Of a stretch of 64,000 nucleotides of DNA, positions 17,117 through 26,052 are shown piece by piece; position 1 is the stretch's first letter, and every line of letters begins with the position of its first letter. Source of the stretch: Candidatus Zixiibacteriota bacterium (GTDB lineage Bacteria; Zixibacteria; MSB-5A5; GN15; JACZUZ01); the NCBI GenBank assembly GCA_024280835.1, contig JAJRPJ010000006.1, positions 62,001-126,000 on the forward strand. Direction: 5' to 3'. The translations under genes and the position numbers were made by a program. Below the pieces are notes generated by a model. The model worked only from the letters and a program-made list of their open reading frames with translations, did no database searches and was not told where the DNA came from.

Positions 17117-17614
17117 ATGGCTGCAAAATATTCGTTTGATGTACTTTCTAAAGTGGACATGCAGGAAGTGCTTAATGCTGTCGATCAAGCCAATCGCGAG
17201 GTCTCCCAGCGTTATGATCTAAAAAATAGCAAGACCACCATTGAGCTAAATCAGGGTGAGAATAATATTGCTATAGCCAGCGACAGCGAATTTAGTCTCA
17301 AGAGCGTGGTGGATATTATTGAAACTCGATTGGTGAAACGCAATGTACCTTTGAAAGCGCTGACATTTGGGACAGTTGAGGACGCATCTTCTGGCACAGT
17401 TCGTCAGAAAATTGATATTCAATCTGGGATATCGACTGAGAAATGCAAAGAGATTGTCAAAGTCATCAAGGCGGCCAAATTGAAAGTTCAGGCGAGCATT
17501 CAAGATGAGCAAGTGCGTATCACTAGCGCTAAGAAAGATGTTTTGCAAGAAGTTCAGCAGCTTCTCAAGGATAGTACGATTGATGTGCATATGGAGTTTG
17601 GGAATTATCGTTGA
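17117..17614 (+). CDS. yajQ: YajQ-family nucleotide-binding protein
   Basis: The 165 residues match the YajQ/DUF520 family from end to end: YSFDVLSKVDMQEVLNAVDQA at the start, RYDLKNSKTTIEL, the conserved QKIDIQSGISTEKCKEIVK, and DSTIDVHMEFGNYR at the C-terminus. Family members are two ferredoxin-like domains that bind nucleotides; some bind cyclic di-GMP and act as effectors. A near-perfect AGGGAGGG ribosome-binding site precedes ATG 17117. An inverted repeat CTAGGC (17050-17055)/GCCTAG (17068-17073) lies in the leader. A strong terminator follows at 17652. Confidence 0.95.
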   Translation: MAAKYSFDVLSKVDMQEVLNAVDQANREVSQRYDLKNSKTTIELNQGENNIAIASDSEFSLKSVVDIIETRLVKRNVPLKALTFGTVEDASSGTVRQKIDIQSGISTEKCKEIVKVIKAAKLKVQASIQDEQVRITSAKKDVLQEVQQLLKDSTIDVHMEFGNYR

Positions 17615-17651
17615 TAGCTGACTTCTTTGTTACTGATATAGATACCTATAT

Positions 17652-17690
17652 AAAGCCCCGCAACCATGTTTGGTTGTGGGGCTTTCTTGT
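17652..17690 (+). terminator. Strong rho-independent terminator after yajQ
   Basis: A 15-bp stem, 17652-17666 with 17671-17685, closed by the 4-base loop TGTT and containing a single G-U pair, is followed by TTTCTTGT. It ends the yajQ transcript and, since the stem begins with AAA and is preceded by A/T-rich sequence, may also serve the convergent gene at 17714. Confidence 0.9.
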
Positions 17691-17713
17691 ATTAGGGAAT
17701 GGTTTTTTGTTAA

Positions 17714-18205
17714 TCATGTGATTTGGATTGCTTTGTTTTTCAGCAACAATCGGAACGTCATCATGTGTGAAACCAGAAGCGCTGGAACTACAACGGCTGG
17801 TATGTAGTAGGCGGCGCCCATGTATGCGGTGGCATTGTTAAGGACACCGATAGTGACGGCATAAAACATGTCCGCAGTTCCGACTATATTGAAAAGCCAG
17901 ATTAAGGCGATTGCGCTTTGGGATTTGTATCTCAGAGCAAACAAAGCTATAGCGGCCAAAATTGCAGTCAGTAAATCACCATAGGCCGCTGGCAGCGAAA
18001 AGACTTCTGGCATTCCTACTTTGACTACATCACTTGAGAGAAACATCAGCCCTAAGAAGCGAGCTGAATGTAGCAACAAGATTGGTGTGAACTTGTTGAG
18101 AAGTGTTGCGTCTTGAAGTTGTGGCATGACATACCACTTTGCTATCAATGCAAAGAGAATGATATTGCCAATCATTATCGGGGTTATCAATGGGATTTCG
18201 TTCAT
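17714..18205 (-). CDS. Membrane protein of unknown function
   Basis: A 163-residue protein with about five hydrophobic segments (PIMIGNIILFALIAKWYVM, LLHSARFLGLMFLSS, YGDLLTAILAAIALFAL, SAIALIWLFNIVGTADMFYAVTIG, YYIPAVVVPALLVSHMMTF). No family that I can name with confidence. It is the last gene of a minus-strand cluster TetR-SDR-membrane protein and may be controlled by that TetR. ATG 18205 follows a weak CGGAATAA. Confidence 0.75.
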   Translation of the reverse strand: MNEIPLITPIMIGNIILFALIAKWYVMPQLQDATLLNKFTPILLLHSARFLGLMFLSSDVVKVGMPEVFSLPAAYGDLLTAILAAIALFALRYKSQSAIALIWLFNIVGTADMFYAVTIGVLNNATAYMGAAYYIPAVVVPALLVSHMMTFRLLLKNKAIQIT

Positions 18206-18301
18206 ATTTATTCCGCTTCGTATTTGTGAGAGTTAGTGTGGCATACACTACGCTCTCATTACGCCCTCTCGGCAACCGTATTGCCGAGAGAGCATGAGAT
18301 G

Positions 18302-19096
18302 TTATAGCTGTGTCATACCGCCGTCGGCTATCAATTCTATGCCAGTGATGTATGATGAGTCATTAGAGGCGAGAAACAGCGCCGCCTTGGCCATCTCCTC
18401 TGAAGAGCCGAAGCGCTTCATGGGGTGTTGACCTATCATCCATTCTCCGAATTTTTCAACTTCTTCCTTTGGCATGTCGAATTTTTCAAATAGTGGAGTG
18501 TCAATTGGTCCTGGACTGAGAGCATTGACACGGATTCCGCGAGGCAGAAGTTCGGTTGACAATGTGCGCGCCAGTGAACGGAGAGCGGCTTTAGTTGCGC
18601 TGTAGATACTTGAACCAGGTAAACCGATTTGTGTTACAGCTGAGGCCATCAGTACAATTGTGGCTCCCTCCGATAAGTGTGGCATGGCTTTTTGTATGGT
18701 GAAGTAAGCCCCCTTGACGTTGATGTCGAAAATATTATCGAAATGCTTTTCGTCGACAGATTCAATAGGCACGAATTGAGCTACACCAGCGTTGACTATC
18801 AATGTGTCGATTTTGCCAAAAGCGCTCGATGTTTCTGTGAACAAGTTTTCCAAGTCTGTGATATTGGTCACATCGCCTTGAACTGCTAGCGCTTTTTCGC
18901 TGAGATTATCTTTGACTAATTGCTTGGTTTTTTCATTGCGGCCAAAGACGACGATTTTTGCGCCTTGGGCCGCAAACTCTTGGGCAATTGCCAGTCCTAT
19001 TCCGCTAGTTCCGCCGGTGATGACTGCGACTTTGTCTTGTAGGCGGCCTTGTACAGAGGTTTCATTCCGACTGGTTGGTATGGTAGTGGTGATCAT
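18302..19096 (-). CDS. SDR-family oxidoreductase
   Basis: A 264-residue classical short-chain dehydrogenase. Cofactor motif TGGTSGIG follows a 25-residue N-terminal extension; NAGVAQF, the catalytic Ser in MASAVTQIG, YSATK (Tyr-x3-Lys) and PGPIDTPLF are all present. The C-terminal YITGIELIADGGM is normal. The Arg in VVFGRNE after beta-2 suggests NADP(H) preference. AAGGAG lies eight bases before ATG 19096. It is 68 bases downstream of a TetR gene on the same strand, so it is a probable regulatory target. Substrate unknown. Confidence 0.92.
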   Translation of the reverse strand: MITTTIPTSRNETSVQGRLQDKVAVITGGTSGIGLAIAQEFAAQGAKIVVFGRNEKTKQLVKDNLSEKALAVQGDVTNITDLENLFTETSSAFGKIDTLIVNAGVAQFVPIESVDEKHFDNIFDINVKGAYFTIQKAMPHLSEGATIVLMASAVTQIGLPGSSIYSATKAALRSLARTLSTELLPRGIRVNALSPGPIDTPLFEKFDMPKEEVEKFGEWMIGQHPMKRFGSSEEMAKAALFLASNDSSYITGIELIADGGMTQL

Positions 19097-19164
19097 GATG
19101 ATGCTCCTTGTGAAGTTGATAAGTTAGTGATTCAATAGGTTAAAATATCTAATATTTTGAGTGG

Positions 19165-19809
19165 TTATTGTTTGGTATGGTTTTGTGCACGTAATGAGTT
19201 TAGGTAGTAGAAAAGCTCTGGAGCGGCAAGTTTGGTAACTTCGTGACTCTGGCTATTCTTAACGAGTCCGGCAAAACCCTCTAGAGCTGCGATAACGAAA
19301 GCGGCGACACTCACTGGGTTGACGAATTCCGCTACAAGTCCTTGGTCCTTGCCGCGTTTAAGAGCTTCGGTCAGAGCCTTTTGCCATGCCGCAATTGGTA
19401 AAGACAAACGGTGGCGAAACTCTTCATCGAGGGGGGACATCTCCTGGCAGAGATTATTCCAAGGACAGCCATTTTGGGTGAAGTCCTCAGAAGTTTCGCT
19501 AGGGATGGAGGTGATGATAGATTGGATAGTATCAATAGGATTGTTAGCTATGCTGAGTGGTTCTACCCAGACTCTGGTAAAAAATGGGGTAATGAGATCA
19601 TCGACGACTGCATAGCCTAGTTCCAGTTTATTGGCGAAGTGATGATAAAGAGCGCCTTTGGTTACTCCAGCACGAGTGAGGATATTTTCCAAACTGGCGG
19701 CTTGGAATCCATTGAGGTAGATTTCCTCAGATGCGGCTTGAAGAATAGCTTCACGCGTTTTGTCGGGGTCTCTTTTTGTGACTTTCGTCTTTGCTTTGAC
19801 TGTTTTCAT
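19165..19809 (-). CDS. TetR-family transcriptional regulator
   Basis: About 214 residues. The N-terminal helix-turn-helix is typical: REAILQAASEEIYLNGF, LENILTRAGVTKGALYHHFANKLELGYAVVDD. The C-terminal domain has NGCPWNNLCQEMSPLDEEFRHRL, which closely resembles the same region of the TetR protein at 39117 in this window. ATG 19809 is preferred over an upstream in-frame GTG at 19839 because helix 1 begins soon after it. A TACCA-N2-TGGTA palindrome lies about 50 bases upstream. It probably represses itself and the SDR and membrane-protein genes downstream. Confidence 0.92.
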   Translation of the reverse strand: MKTVKAKTKVTKRDPDKTREAILQAASEEIYLNGFQAASLENILTRAGVTKGALYHHFANKLELGYAVVDDLITPFFTRVWVEPLSIANNPIDTIQSIITSIPSETSEDFTQNGCPWNNLCQEMSPLDEEFRHRLSLPIAAWQKALTEALKRGKDQGLVAEFVNPVSVAAFVIAALEGFAGLVKNSQSHEVTKLAAPELFYYLNSLRAQNHTKQ

Positions 19810-19855
19810 GATCAATTTCGCTTTTCTTAGGCTGTACACGCCGAATGAACATGCG

Positions 19856-19867
19856 TACCAGTTGGTA
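19856..19867. promoter_or_regulatory. Candidate TetR operator
   Basis: TACCAGTTGGTA is a 5-bp inverted repeat with a 2-base centre, 47 bases upstream of the TetR ATG at 19809, where an autorepressor site would be expected. The assignment is by position and symmetry only. Confidence 0.5.
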
Positions 19868-19989
19868 TGATATACATCAAATTATACACAAAAGTTTCAG
19901 TTTATGCAAAAAAAATCCAATTATCCCGTAAGTGCAGCTATAGCAATGTGTTTGGTCTGACCGACCTCAGGCAGTCGATGCGCCCTACA

Positions 19990-21123
19990 CTATCCTTCAG
20001 TGATAACTAGGCCCGTTGGTGGCAAAAATAAGGTGGAGTCCAATTGAAGATTGACGGTATATTTGTCGTAAATAATAGAGCTGGTTGCGCCGTCTTGGCC
20101 CCGTCTGGAGATTTTGTAGGGCCGGCCTGTTTCACTATTGATGTAGAGATGGAGCACCCAATACAAACGTGGTAATTCAAAGACAGTATAATCGACGCCG
20201 TCAGTTGTAATCGCACCGATGTTTCTAGCGCCATAATAGTTGAAGAACTTTTCCTCTTTTCCGAATTCGAGATCGCTGAGACCGTCAGCTCGAGGTGGGC
20301 CGAACACTGGACAGATAGTATTGAAAGTTGGTCCAGGGTCGAGGTAGTGTTTAGCAGAATTGCTTGTGAGGTCTACCATCCAAACGTCTGGTTCGCTAGA
20401 GATTATTACCTGCAACAGATTTCCGTCCGTGTCGCGTGGTTCCTCGGATCGAAAGAAGGAATTTCCAGAGCGCCAAAACTCTCGTGTCGCCTCTAGTTTT
20501 GAATTATCAGGAGAAGCTGAATATTGATAGCGATACTGCGTTTGGATCATCTTGCTATGGTCGACCAAATAGTCCTGTAGCTGAGCGCTGGAATCCGGCA
20601 CAAAGACTTCAACGTTACTCAGTAATTCATGCCATTGTTGACGGCGCTCTTCGAATGTGGCGCTATCGTGAGTAGCGTAACTCACAGAATGCACACCTGC
20701 CTGACCATTCATGAAAGATGTCATTGTGTATTCGAATTTTCCAGTATCTATACAAGAATTGTTGTTCCAAATAACCATACTTAAATCTTGTGAGCTAAAA
20801 CTTTCTTCCCAAACTAAGGTCTCACAATCTTCAAGTATGTACTTTCGATATTGATCACGAGTAAAGGCAACCGTTTCGTCTGAGGGTGTAAAAGGATAAA
20901 AGGTTGCTGTCACTAGCTCTGACCAATCATCGACTGTTTCACCTTCGAGGACATACTCTGTTAGTAGGAGAGCTTGAGAAGCAGAGGCATGCGCAGCGAC
21001 CCACTTTCGGCCATCAAACTTAACAATTGCTCGTTCGTCAAATATTTCACCAGCAGTGAGTTTCGCATTGGCAAAACAGAGTACGACGCCTAAGATGGCA
21101 ATAACACAAGAGCGACTCTTCAC
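19990..21123 (-). CDS. Secreted protein of unknown function
   Basis: A 377-residue protein with a signal peptide (VIAILGVVLCFANAKLTAG, cleavage near TAG-E). The mature part has WSELVTATFYPFTPSDETV and the later portion IISSEPDVWMVDLTSNSAKHYLDPG and FNTICPVFGPP, which recall lipoprotein-sorting (LolA-like) beta structure, but I cannot assign a family. The start is GTG 21123 with GAGGAAA just upstream. It stands alone between the TetR gene and the transketolase gene; the TetR gene reads away from it. Confidence 0.75.
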   Translation of the reverse strand: MKSRSCVIAILGVVLCFANAKLTAGEIFDERAIVKFDGRKWVAAHASASQALLLTEYVLEGETVDDWSELVTATFYPFTPSDETVAFTRDQYRKYILEDCETLVWEESFSSQDLSMVIWNNNSCIDTGKFEYTMTSFMNGQAGVHSVSYATHDSATFEERRQQWHELLSNVEVFVPDSSAQLQDYLVDHSKMIQTQYRYQYSASPDNSKLEATREFWRSGNSFFRSEEPRDTDGNLLQVIISSEPDVWMVDLTSNSAKHYLDPGPTFNTICPVFGPPRADGLSDLEFGKEEKFFNYYGARNIGAITTDGVDYTVFELPRLYWVLHLYINSETGRPYKISRRGQDGATSSIIYDKYTVNLQLDSTLFLPPTGLVITEG

Positions 21124-21177
21124 AAGTTTCCTCGATCTATTTTCTGCGGTTGTTCTAGAGAGTATTTTTTCTAAAGC

Positions 21178-23598
21178 TTAACCACTAATGAACTTTTCTA
21201 TTGCGGCTAATTGCGAGTTGGCGTCTAGACCAGCTTCTTCGATGCACATTTCTCCTGTGCCACTGCCGAGGTATTCTCCGTGTTTATGCGGATAGAGAGT
21301 TGCGTTACGACCTGCTTCCGACGTAACCCAACGGTAAGTGGTCGGCTTGGTGAAACCTGAGATCATCATGGCGCGTTGGGCTGTTGAATCTGAAAAAATG
21401 TCACTACGCTCCGCTGAGTCAAGTAAGTCGAAGAGTTCGACACTGGCAATGTAGAAGACTTCGATGTTTAGTCCGCGCTCTTTTAGTTTTGGTAGAACAC
21501 CACCGACAAAGACATTGGCGACATCCGAGCCTTGAAGAACTACTGTGGCGTCGGGTTTGCCATTTGACTCTAGTAATTTATAGACGCCTTTGATTGAAGC
21601 TTCGGAAGGCGCTAGACCGAGCGCGGCTCTATCGAAGATTGTTTCGTTGGGCCTAGTGACGAAAGGAGCCATGACAGCTGGACGTGACTTTAGCGCCGCG
21701 ACTGTTAGTGGCCAGAGTTCACTTGGGTCCCAAGGGGTAAGAGTTATCATTGTGCCTTTGGGATAATTCTCTTGAAACATCTGCAAAGTATTTGGTTCGG
21801 CATGTGTGGGGCCGTCCTCACCTGTCTTGATGCCTGTGTGGCCACAGAGGACGATGAAGGTTTTGAATTTTTCATCGGGGTTGCGATGGCGGATTGTTTG
21901 TTGTGCGATACTATGTGTGCGGGCGCTGATGACAGTCAGTGGAACCATGAAAGCGCCGTAAGATGAGCCGATGCCGATATGCTCGCCGATTGTGGAAATG
22001 CCTGAGCAAATACCACCAATGGCGTCTTCACAAATTCCTCCAGCGGAAATGATGCGTGAGGACGGATTTTTTTGCGCATGCCAGAAGCCAGAGTCGAAAC
22101 CAGCGCCGATGTCGGTTGTGTTGGTTGAGCCATAGACGTCGGCCGAGGCGGCTAAAAGCGCTCCGCCTGTTTCGCGGTTGATGGTGTTCAACGCATGCGC
22201 CAATGCTCCACGTAGTGTTTGTTGTGAGCCTATCTCATATGTGCAAACTTCGGGGCGGTTCTCTACAGTGATTTTGTTGCTATATAAACAACTGAGATCA
22301 GGACTGTTTTTTGAAGCTGTGGATTTCTTTGGCGCTGATGATTTGTGTGCTTCATTGCGCTCTAGTAGAAGTTTTCCGAGAAGCGCTGTTTGTTCGGTAT
22401 TGTTTTTGAAGGCCTGACGAATGACGAGCAATGAATCATAGAAAGCCTGTTCGGTTGTCTCGGGTGTTTTCTCACCGTTGAATTTTGGAAACTGTAAACC
22501 AAACTCTTTTTCGAATGGCGCTAGTGCCTCAAAATATGCGTCACTGTAAAACTTGTGACCGCCGCCATGTGATTTTTTGCCTTCGACACCATAGCGCCAA
22601 CCCTTGGTGGTGCGGTATACAATAGCAGTTGGAGATTGTGAGCTGAGCGATTGTGCGAGAGCTTGTTTTTGAGCTGTGTTGACTTGCTGGAAATCGAATC
22701 CGTCGGCGACGTTGATGACATTAAAGCCTTGAGTTAGCAGTAACTCGCGCGGGTCCCATTGCACATAGTCACCAGCGTCTGAACCGTCACGTGTTACAGA
22801 GTTGGAATCGATAGCCGCTTGGTTCCAGTCGACGTGCATGATGAAATTATTGAGTCCAGAGGAAGCGGCGGCGGAGAGCGCTTCGCTGACACGACCAGGT
22901 GTCATGCCGCCTTCGCCTTCGACTATATGCACATAGGGCGCGGTTTCACTATAGAGGTCTTTTAGCGCCATAGACATTCCCACTGCGGCTGTAACACCGA
23001 CACCACTAGGGCCAGTTGAAAGCCAGACGAACGGAGTTTGTGGCGTTGGGTGTCCGTCGAGCGCTTTGCAGCTAAACTTCGTAAATAGTGGGGTTTTGAT
23101 GACTGGGTTTTTGCGGAAGCCAAGTAGATCTTCAAGGCGCATTTGCTGAAGGATATCAGGCAGTGAATCTGGATTTGCAATGCGCATGATTTCATTGCGA
23201 CATGACCACATAGCGTACATGCCGAGCGCTTTATGACCTGCGGTGAAAATCAAGTAATCCGAAGTTTTGTCATTGGGGTCACTGAAGTTGTAGCGCATGT
23301 TTTGATACAGGAGAGATTCGACAATGCGTCCGCTGGAGACACTACCACCTGGGTGGCCTGATGATGAATGGTTGAACATCACTGCGCAGAGTGTGCGGTA
23401 AATCAAGTCTAGTGACGTTAGCGCTGATTCAGCCTTTTCGCTAAGGTTAGCTTTGCATTCGGAGTTAACTTGCTGAAAGTAGGTGTTGCGCTCTGCGAGA
23501 TTTAGTTCAAAGGATGTTTCTTGTTTCATGCTGTTGGCAGCGTCTTTAGAAGAGGCGTCGTCCTGCTTTGATAAAGTCATTGAATCCGTCATTGTCAT
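21178..23598 (-). CDS. Transketolase-family protein, long form
   Basis: An 806-residue thiamine-diphosphate enzyme with the three transketolase domains. Domain 1: SSSGHPGGS, ThDP/Mg motif EGEGGMTPGRVSEALSAA ... MHVDWN (GEG in place of the usual GDG). Domain 2: TLRGALAHALNTINRETGG and GGICEDAIGGICSGISTIG, which carries the catalytic Glu. C-terminal domain: DATVVLQGSDVANVFVGG. Transketolases are usually about 630-680 residues; the excess comes from an N-terminal extension of about 50 residues and a Ser/Lys-rich insertion near residue 400 (HKSSAPKKSTASKNSPD). It transfers two-carbon units in the pentose phosphate pathway, or a related substrate. Its ATG 23598 lies 53 bases inside the upstream aminotransferase gene, implying coupled translation; an internal Met at 23529 is an alternative start. 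Confidence 0.88.
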   Translation of the reverse strand: MTMTDSMTLSKQDDASSKDAANSMKQETSFELNLAERNTYFQQVNSECKANLSEKAESALTSLDLIYRTLCAVMFNHSSSGHPGGSVSSGRIVESLLYQNMRYNFSDPNDKTSDYLIFTAGHKALGMYAMWSCRNEIMRIANPDSLPDILQQMRLEDLLGFRKNPVIKTPLFTKFSCKALDGHPTPQTPFVWLSTGPSGVGVTAAVGMSMALKDLYSETAPYVHIVEGEGGMTPGRVSEALSAAASSGLNNFIMHVDWNQAAIDSNSVTRDGSDAGDYVQWDPRELLLTQGFNVINVADGFDFQQVNTAQKQALAQSLSSQSPTAIVYRTTKGWRYGVEGKKSHGGGHKFYSDAYFEALAPFEKEFGLQFPKFNGEKTPETTEQAFYDSLLVIRQAFKNNTEQTALLGKLLLERNEAHKSSAPKKSTASKNSPDLSCLYSNKITVENRPEVCTYEIGSQQTLRGALAHALNTINRETGGALLAASADVYGSTNTTDIGAGFDSGFWHAQKNPSSRIISAGGICEDAIGGICSGISTIGEHIGIGSSYGAFMVPLTVISARTHSIAQQTIRHRNPDEKFKTFIVLCGHTGIKTGEDGPTHAEPNTLQMFQENYPKGTMITLTPWDPSELWPLTVAALKSRPAVMAPFVTRPNETIFDRAALGLAPSEASIKGVYKLLESNGKPDATVVLQGSDVANVFVGGVLPKLKERGLNIEVFYIASVELFDLLDSAERSDIFSDSTAQRAMMISGFTKPTTYRWVTSEAGRNATLYPHKHGEYLGSGTGEMCIEEAGLDANSQLAAIEKFISG

Positions 23599-24844
23599 CT
23601 ACCGCCGTTTCTATTCGGTCTAATGCAAGTTGTAATTGATCTAGCGCCGTGGCAATTGAGAGGCGCAAGTAATGTTGTCCCTCGGAGCCAATTTGTCCGA
23701 ATGATTTTCTATCCATAGTTGCTACTCCGTGACGGAATAGCAGGAACATTTGAAATAGTGTTGAGGGGCTGGTTTTGTCTCTTATGTCTTTTGGTAGGCT
23801 TGCAAAAGCTTTTTCTATCTCGAGTGATTCGACTATTCCAGAGATATTAGGAAAGACATAGAAGGCGCCTTTGGGGTTTTGACAGGTGACGCCCGATATG
23901 CTGTTCAATCTAGTGACTACCATATCACGGCGCTCTTGGAAGGCGGTTACCATTTCATTGATTGATTTGGCGCTTAGTTCCGAAGTTATGGCTATTCGTG
24001 CGCCTTCTTGGTTGTAAGGCGGAATGCAGGAGAAATAATTGATGTTCATGTTCACGAAGATTTTTGCTTCTTCAATGGTTGGGAAAACTGCCCAGCCGAT
24101 TCTGCCACCTGTCCACGAATATGTTTTTGAAGCCCCAGTGGCAATGATAGTTCTTTCCTGCATGCCCTCAATTGAGGCAATACTCACGTGCTCTTCGCCA
24201 TCGAAGACAATTTTTTCGTAAATCTCATCGGAGTAGACGCGGACGTTTTTGTCGCATTTGGTTTTGATGACTTCGGCTATTTCAGTGAGTTGTTCGGGCG
24301 AGGCGACACCGCCAGTGGGGTTGGAGGGAAAGTTAAGATAGATAAGTTTAGTTTTCTCTGTAATCAGATCTGCTAGGTCCGAAGCGCGGACACCAAATCC
24401 TAACTCTTCACGCAAATGCAAGGGTTTTGGGATTGCCCCGACATAGCGGATGAATGACTCATAAATTGGAAAGCCTGGGCTGGGATAAATGATTTCATCG
24501 CCTGGGTTACAGTATATTTGCTGAGCAAGACCAATTGGTGGTTTGCCACCTGGGAATAGGACGACTTGTTCGGCGTTCAGTTCAATTTTGCGAGTGGCGC
24601 CGATATATTCGGCAATAGCTTCACGGAGAGGGAGAATTCCCTGCGGATCGGTGTAATGGACATTGTCGAGGTCGAGTTGCCTTTTGACTTCATCGCGAAT
24701 ATGTGCGGGGAGTGGAAAGTCTGGCTCGCCGATATTGCAGCGGACAACGGTTTTTCCTGATTCTTCAACTTCACGGATATAGGGGCCGATTTTGAAGGCG
24801 TTTTCGGTGTGGATTAAAGCTGTTCTATCTGATATGAGATTCAT
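23546..24844 (-). CDS. PLP-dependent aminotransferase, class I/II
   Basis: A 432-residue fold-type I aminotransferase. It shows CNIGEPDFPLPAHI, HYTDPQGILPLREAIAEY, FPSNPTGG (substrate carboxylate and PLP contacts), VYSDEIYE, and the PLP Lys in GASKTYSWTGGRIGWA. The Arg that binds the substrate carboxylate is probably in HYLRLSIA near the C-terminus. Substrate could be aspartate, alanine or an aromatic amino acid; I cannot choose. Its start has a GAGG site seven bases upstream of ATG 24844. The mRNA leader carries two mutually exclusive hairpins (24877-24909). The gene overlaps the transketolase gene downstream. Confidence 0.92.
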   Translation of the reverse strand: MNLISDRTALIHTENAFKIGPYIREVEESGKTVVRCNIGEPDFPLPAHIRDEVKRQLDLDNVHYTDPQGILPLREAIAEYIGATRKIELNAEQVVLFPGGKPPIGLAQQIYCNPGDEIIYPSPGFPIYESFIRYVGAIPKPLHLREELGFGVRASDLADLITEKTKLIYLNFPSNPTGGVASPEQLTEIAEVIKTKCDKNVRVYSDEIYEKIVFDGEEHVSIASIEGMQERTIIATGASKTYSWTGGRIGWAVFPTIEEAKIFVNMNINYFSCIPPYNQEGARIAITSELSAKSINEMVTAFQERRDMVVTRLNSISGVTCQNPKGAFYVFPNISGIVESLEIEKAFASLPKDIRDKTSPSTLFQMFLLFRHGVATMDRKSFGQIGSEGQHYLRLSIATALDQLQLALDRIETAVDDNDGFNDFIKAGRRLF

Positions 24845-24876
24845 GGCGCTTCCTCGGGGGTACTCATCTCGGTCTT

Positions 24877-24909
24877 CCCCTTAACTCATTTAAGGGGCAA
24901 AACTTGCCC
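24877..24909 (-). promoter_or_regulatory. Leader with two mutually exclusive hairpins
   Basis: CCCCTTAA (24877-24884) pairs with TTAAGGGG (24890-24897) around a 5-base loop; GGGCAA (24895-24900) pairs with TTGCCC (24904-24909) around 3 bases. They share bases 24895-24897, so only one can form fully. They lie 33-65 bases upstream of the aminotransferase ATG, in its transcribed leader if the promoter is further upstream. No known riboswitch class is recognised. Confidence 0.4.
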
Positions 24910-25146
24910 GAAAATTACGAAAGGGCGCTGGGGAAGTCAAACCTTATGATTACTAAACTGTGTTGAACAAAGGTTGCCTCTATCCAATTCGCTATGGGTA
25001 AAGCTATCAGTGAGGCGATTTACTGGAAGGGGGTTGATTGATGACAATTCGCGGCTATATTTCGGTGCGGGTTTTGACTCCAAGCGAGCTAGGACTGGTT
25101 CCGTTTCAAAGATAGTTAGCGCCGCACCCAAAAGAAGAATACTTAG

Positions 25147-26052
25147 ATGGCTGAACAAGGAACATCCCAAGAAAACTCACTTCCAGACTTATACGAAATC
25201 TGGAATTATTCTGAGCCTGCAAATACCCGCAGTCGCTTTGAGGAAATCCAGTCAAAGTTGAGTGAATCAAGTGATGTGTCATATTCGCTAGAACTACAGA
25301 CACAAATTGCCCGAACCTACTCACTTGAAAGAACATTTGACAAGGCGCATGCGATTCTTGATGCGGTTGAATCACAACTAACTGAGAGTTTGGTTCTAGT
25401 TAGGATTCGATATTTACTGGAACGTGGCCGGACATTCAATTCCGCTGGTGATAAATCAAAAGCCTTGGTTCTATTTGAAGAGGCCTACGCACTTGGTGTG
25501 AAAGCTAGTGAGGATTTCTATGCGGTTGATGCGGCGCATATGGTGGCGATTGCAATTTCTGACGCTGATGACAAAGAGAGATGGAATTTGATTGGTGTGG
25601 CTCTAGCTGAGAGTTCCAAGAATGCGCGAGCGCGTAATTGGCTTGGGTCACTATACAACAATCTTGGCTGGGATTATTTTGGGCAAGAAAGGTATGCCGA
25701 AGCGCTGACGAAATTTGAAGAGGCTCTTGCTTATCGGCTAGAAGGTAGTGACGTTGAGCGGACCAATATTGCTTATTGGTGCGTTGCTAAGGGCTATCGC
25801 TTTGTAGATCGAGTTGACGAAGCGCTGGTTATCCAAGAGCGACTTTTGCGAGAGAACAAGGCAAGCGGAAATAGTGATGGTTATGTTTTTGAGGAACTTG
25901 GTGAGTTGCACTTATTGAAGAACGATATGGAGCAAAGCCGAATCTATTTTGCTGAGGCCTACTACGAGCTTGTTAAAGATTCATGGCTCGTTGAAAATGA
26001 GAGCGCTCAGCTTGAGCGTTTGAAGACCTTGGGTGGAGTTGAAGAGTCCTAA
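25147..26052 (+). CDS. Tetratricopeptide-repeat protein
   Basis: A 301-residue cytoplasmic protein without signal peptide or membrane segment. Helical repeats fit the TPR pattern: QIARTYSLERTFDKAHAILDAV, LLERGRTFNSAGDKSKALVLFEEA, NNLGWDYFGQERYAEALTKFEEAL, CVAKGYRFVDRVDEALVIQERL and LGELHLLKNDMEQSRIYFAEAY. TPR arrays bind other proteins; partner unknown. The stop codon TAA overlaps the ATG of the next gene (TAATG), so it is translated together with the alpha/beta hydrolase. Confidence 0.88.
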   Translation: MAEQGTSQENSLPDLYEIWNYSEPANTRSRFEEIQSKLSESSDVSYSLELQTQIARTYSLERTFDKAHAILDAVESQLTESLVLVRIRYLLERGRTFNSAGDKSKALVLFEEAYALGVKASEDFYAVDAAHMVAIAISDADDKERWNLIGVALAESSKNARARNWLGSLYNNLGWDYFGQERYAEALTKFEEALAYRLEGSDVERTNIAYWCVAKGYRFVDRVDEALVIQERLLRENKASGNSDGYVFEELGELHLLKNDMEQSRIYFAEAYYELVKDSWLVENESAQLERLKTLGGVEES

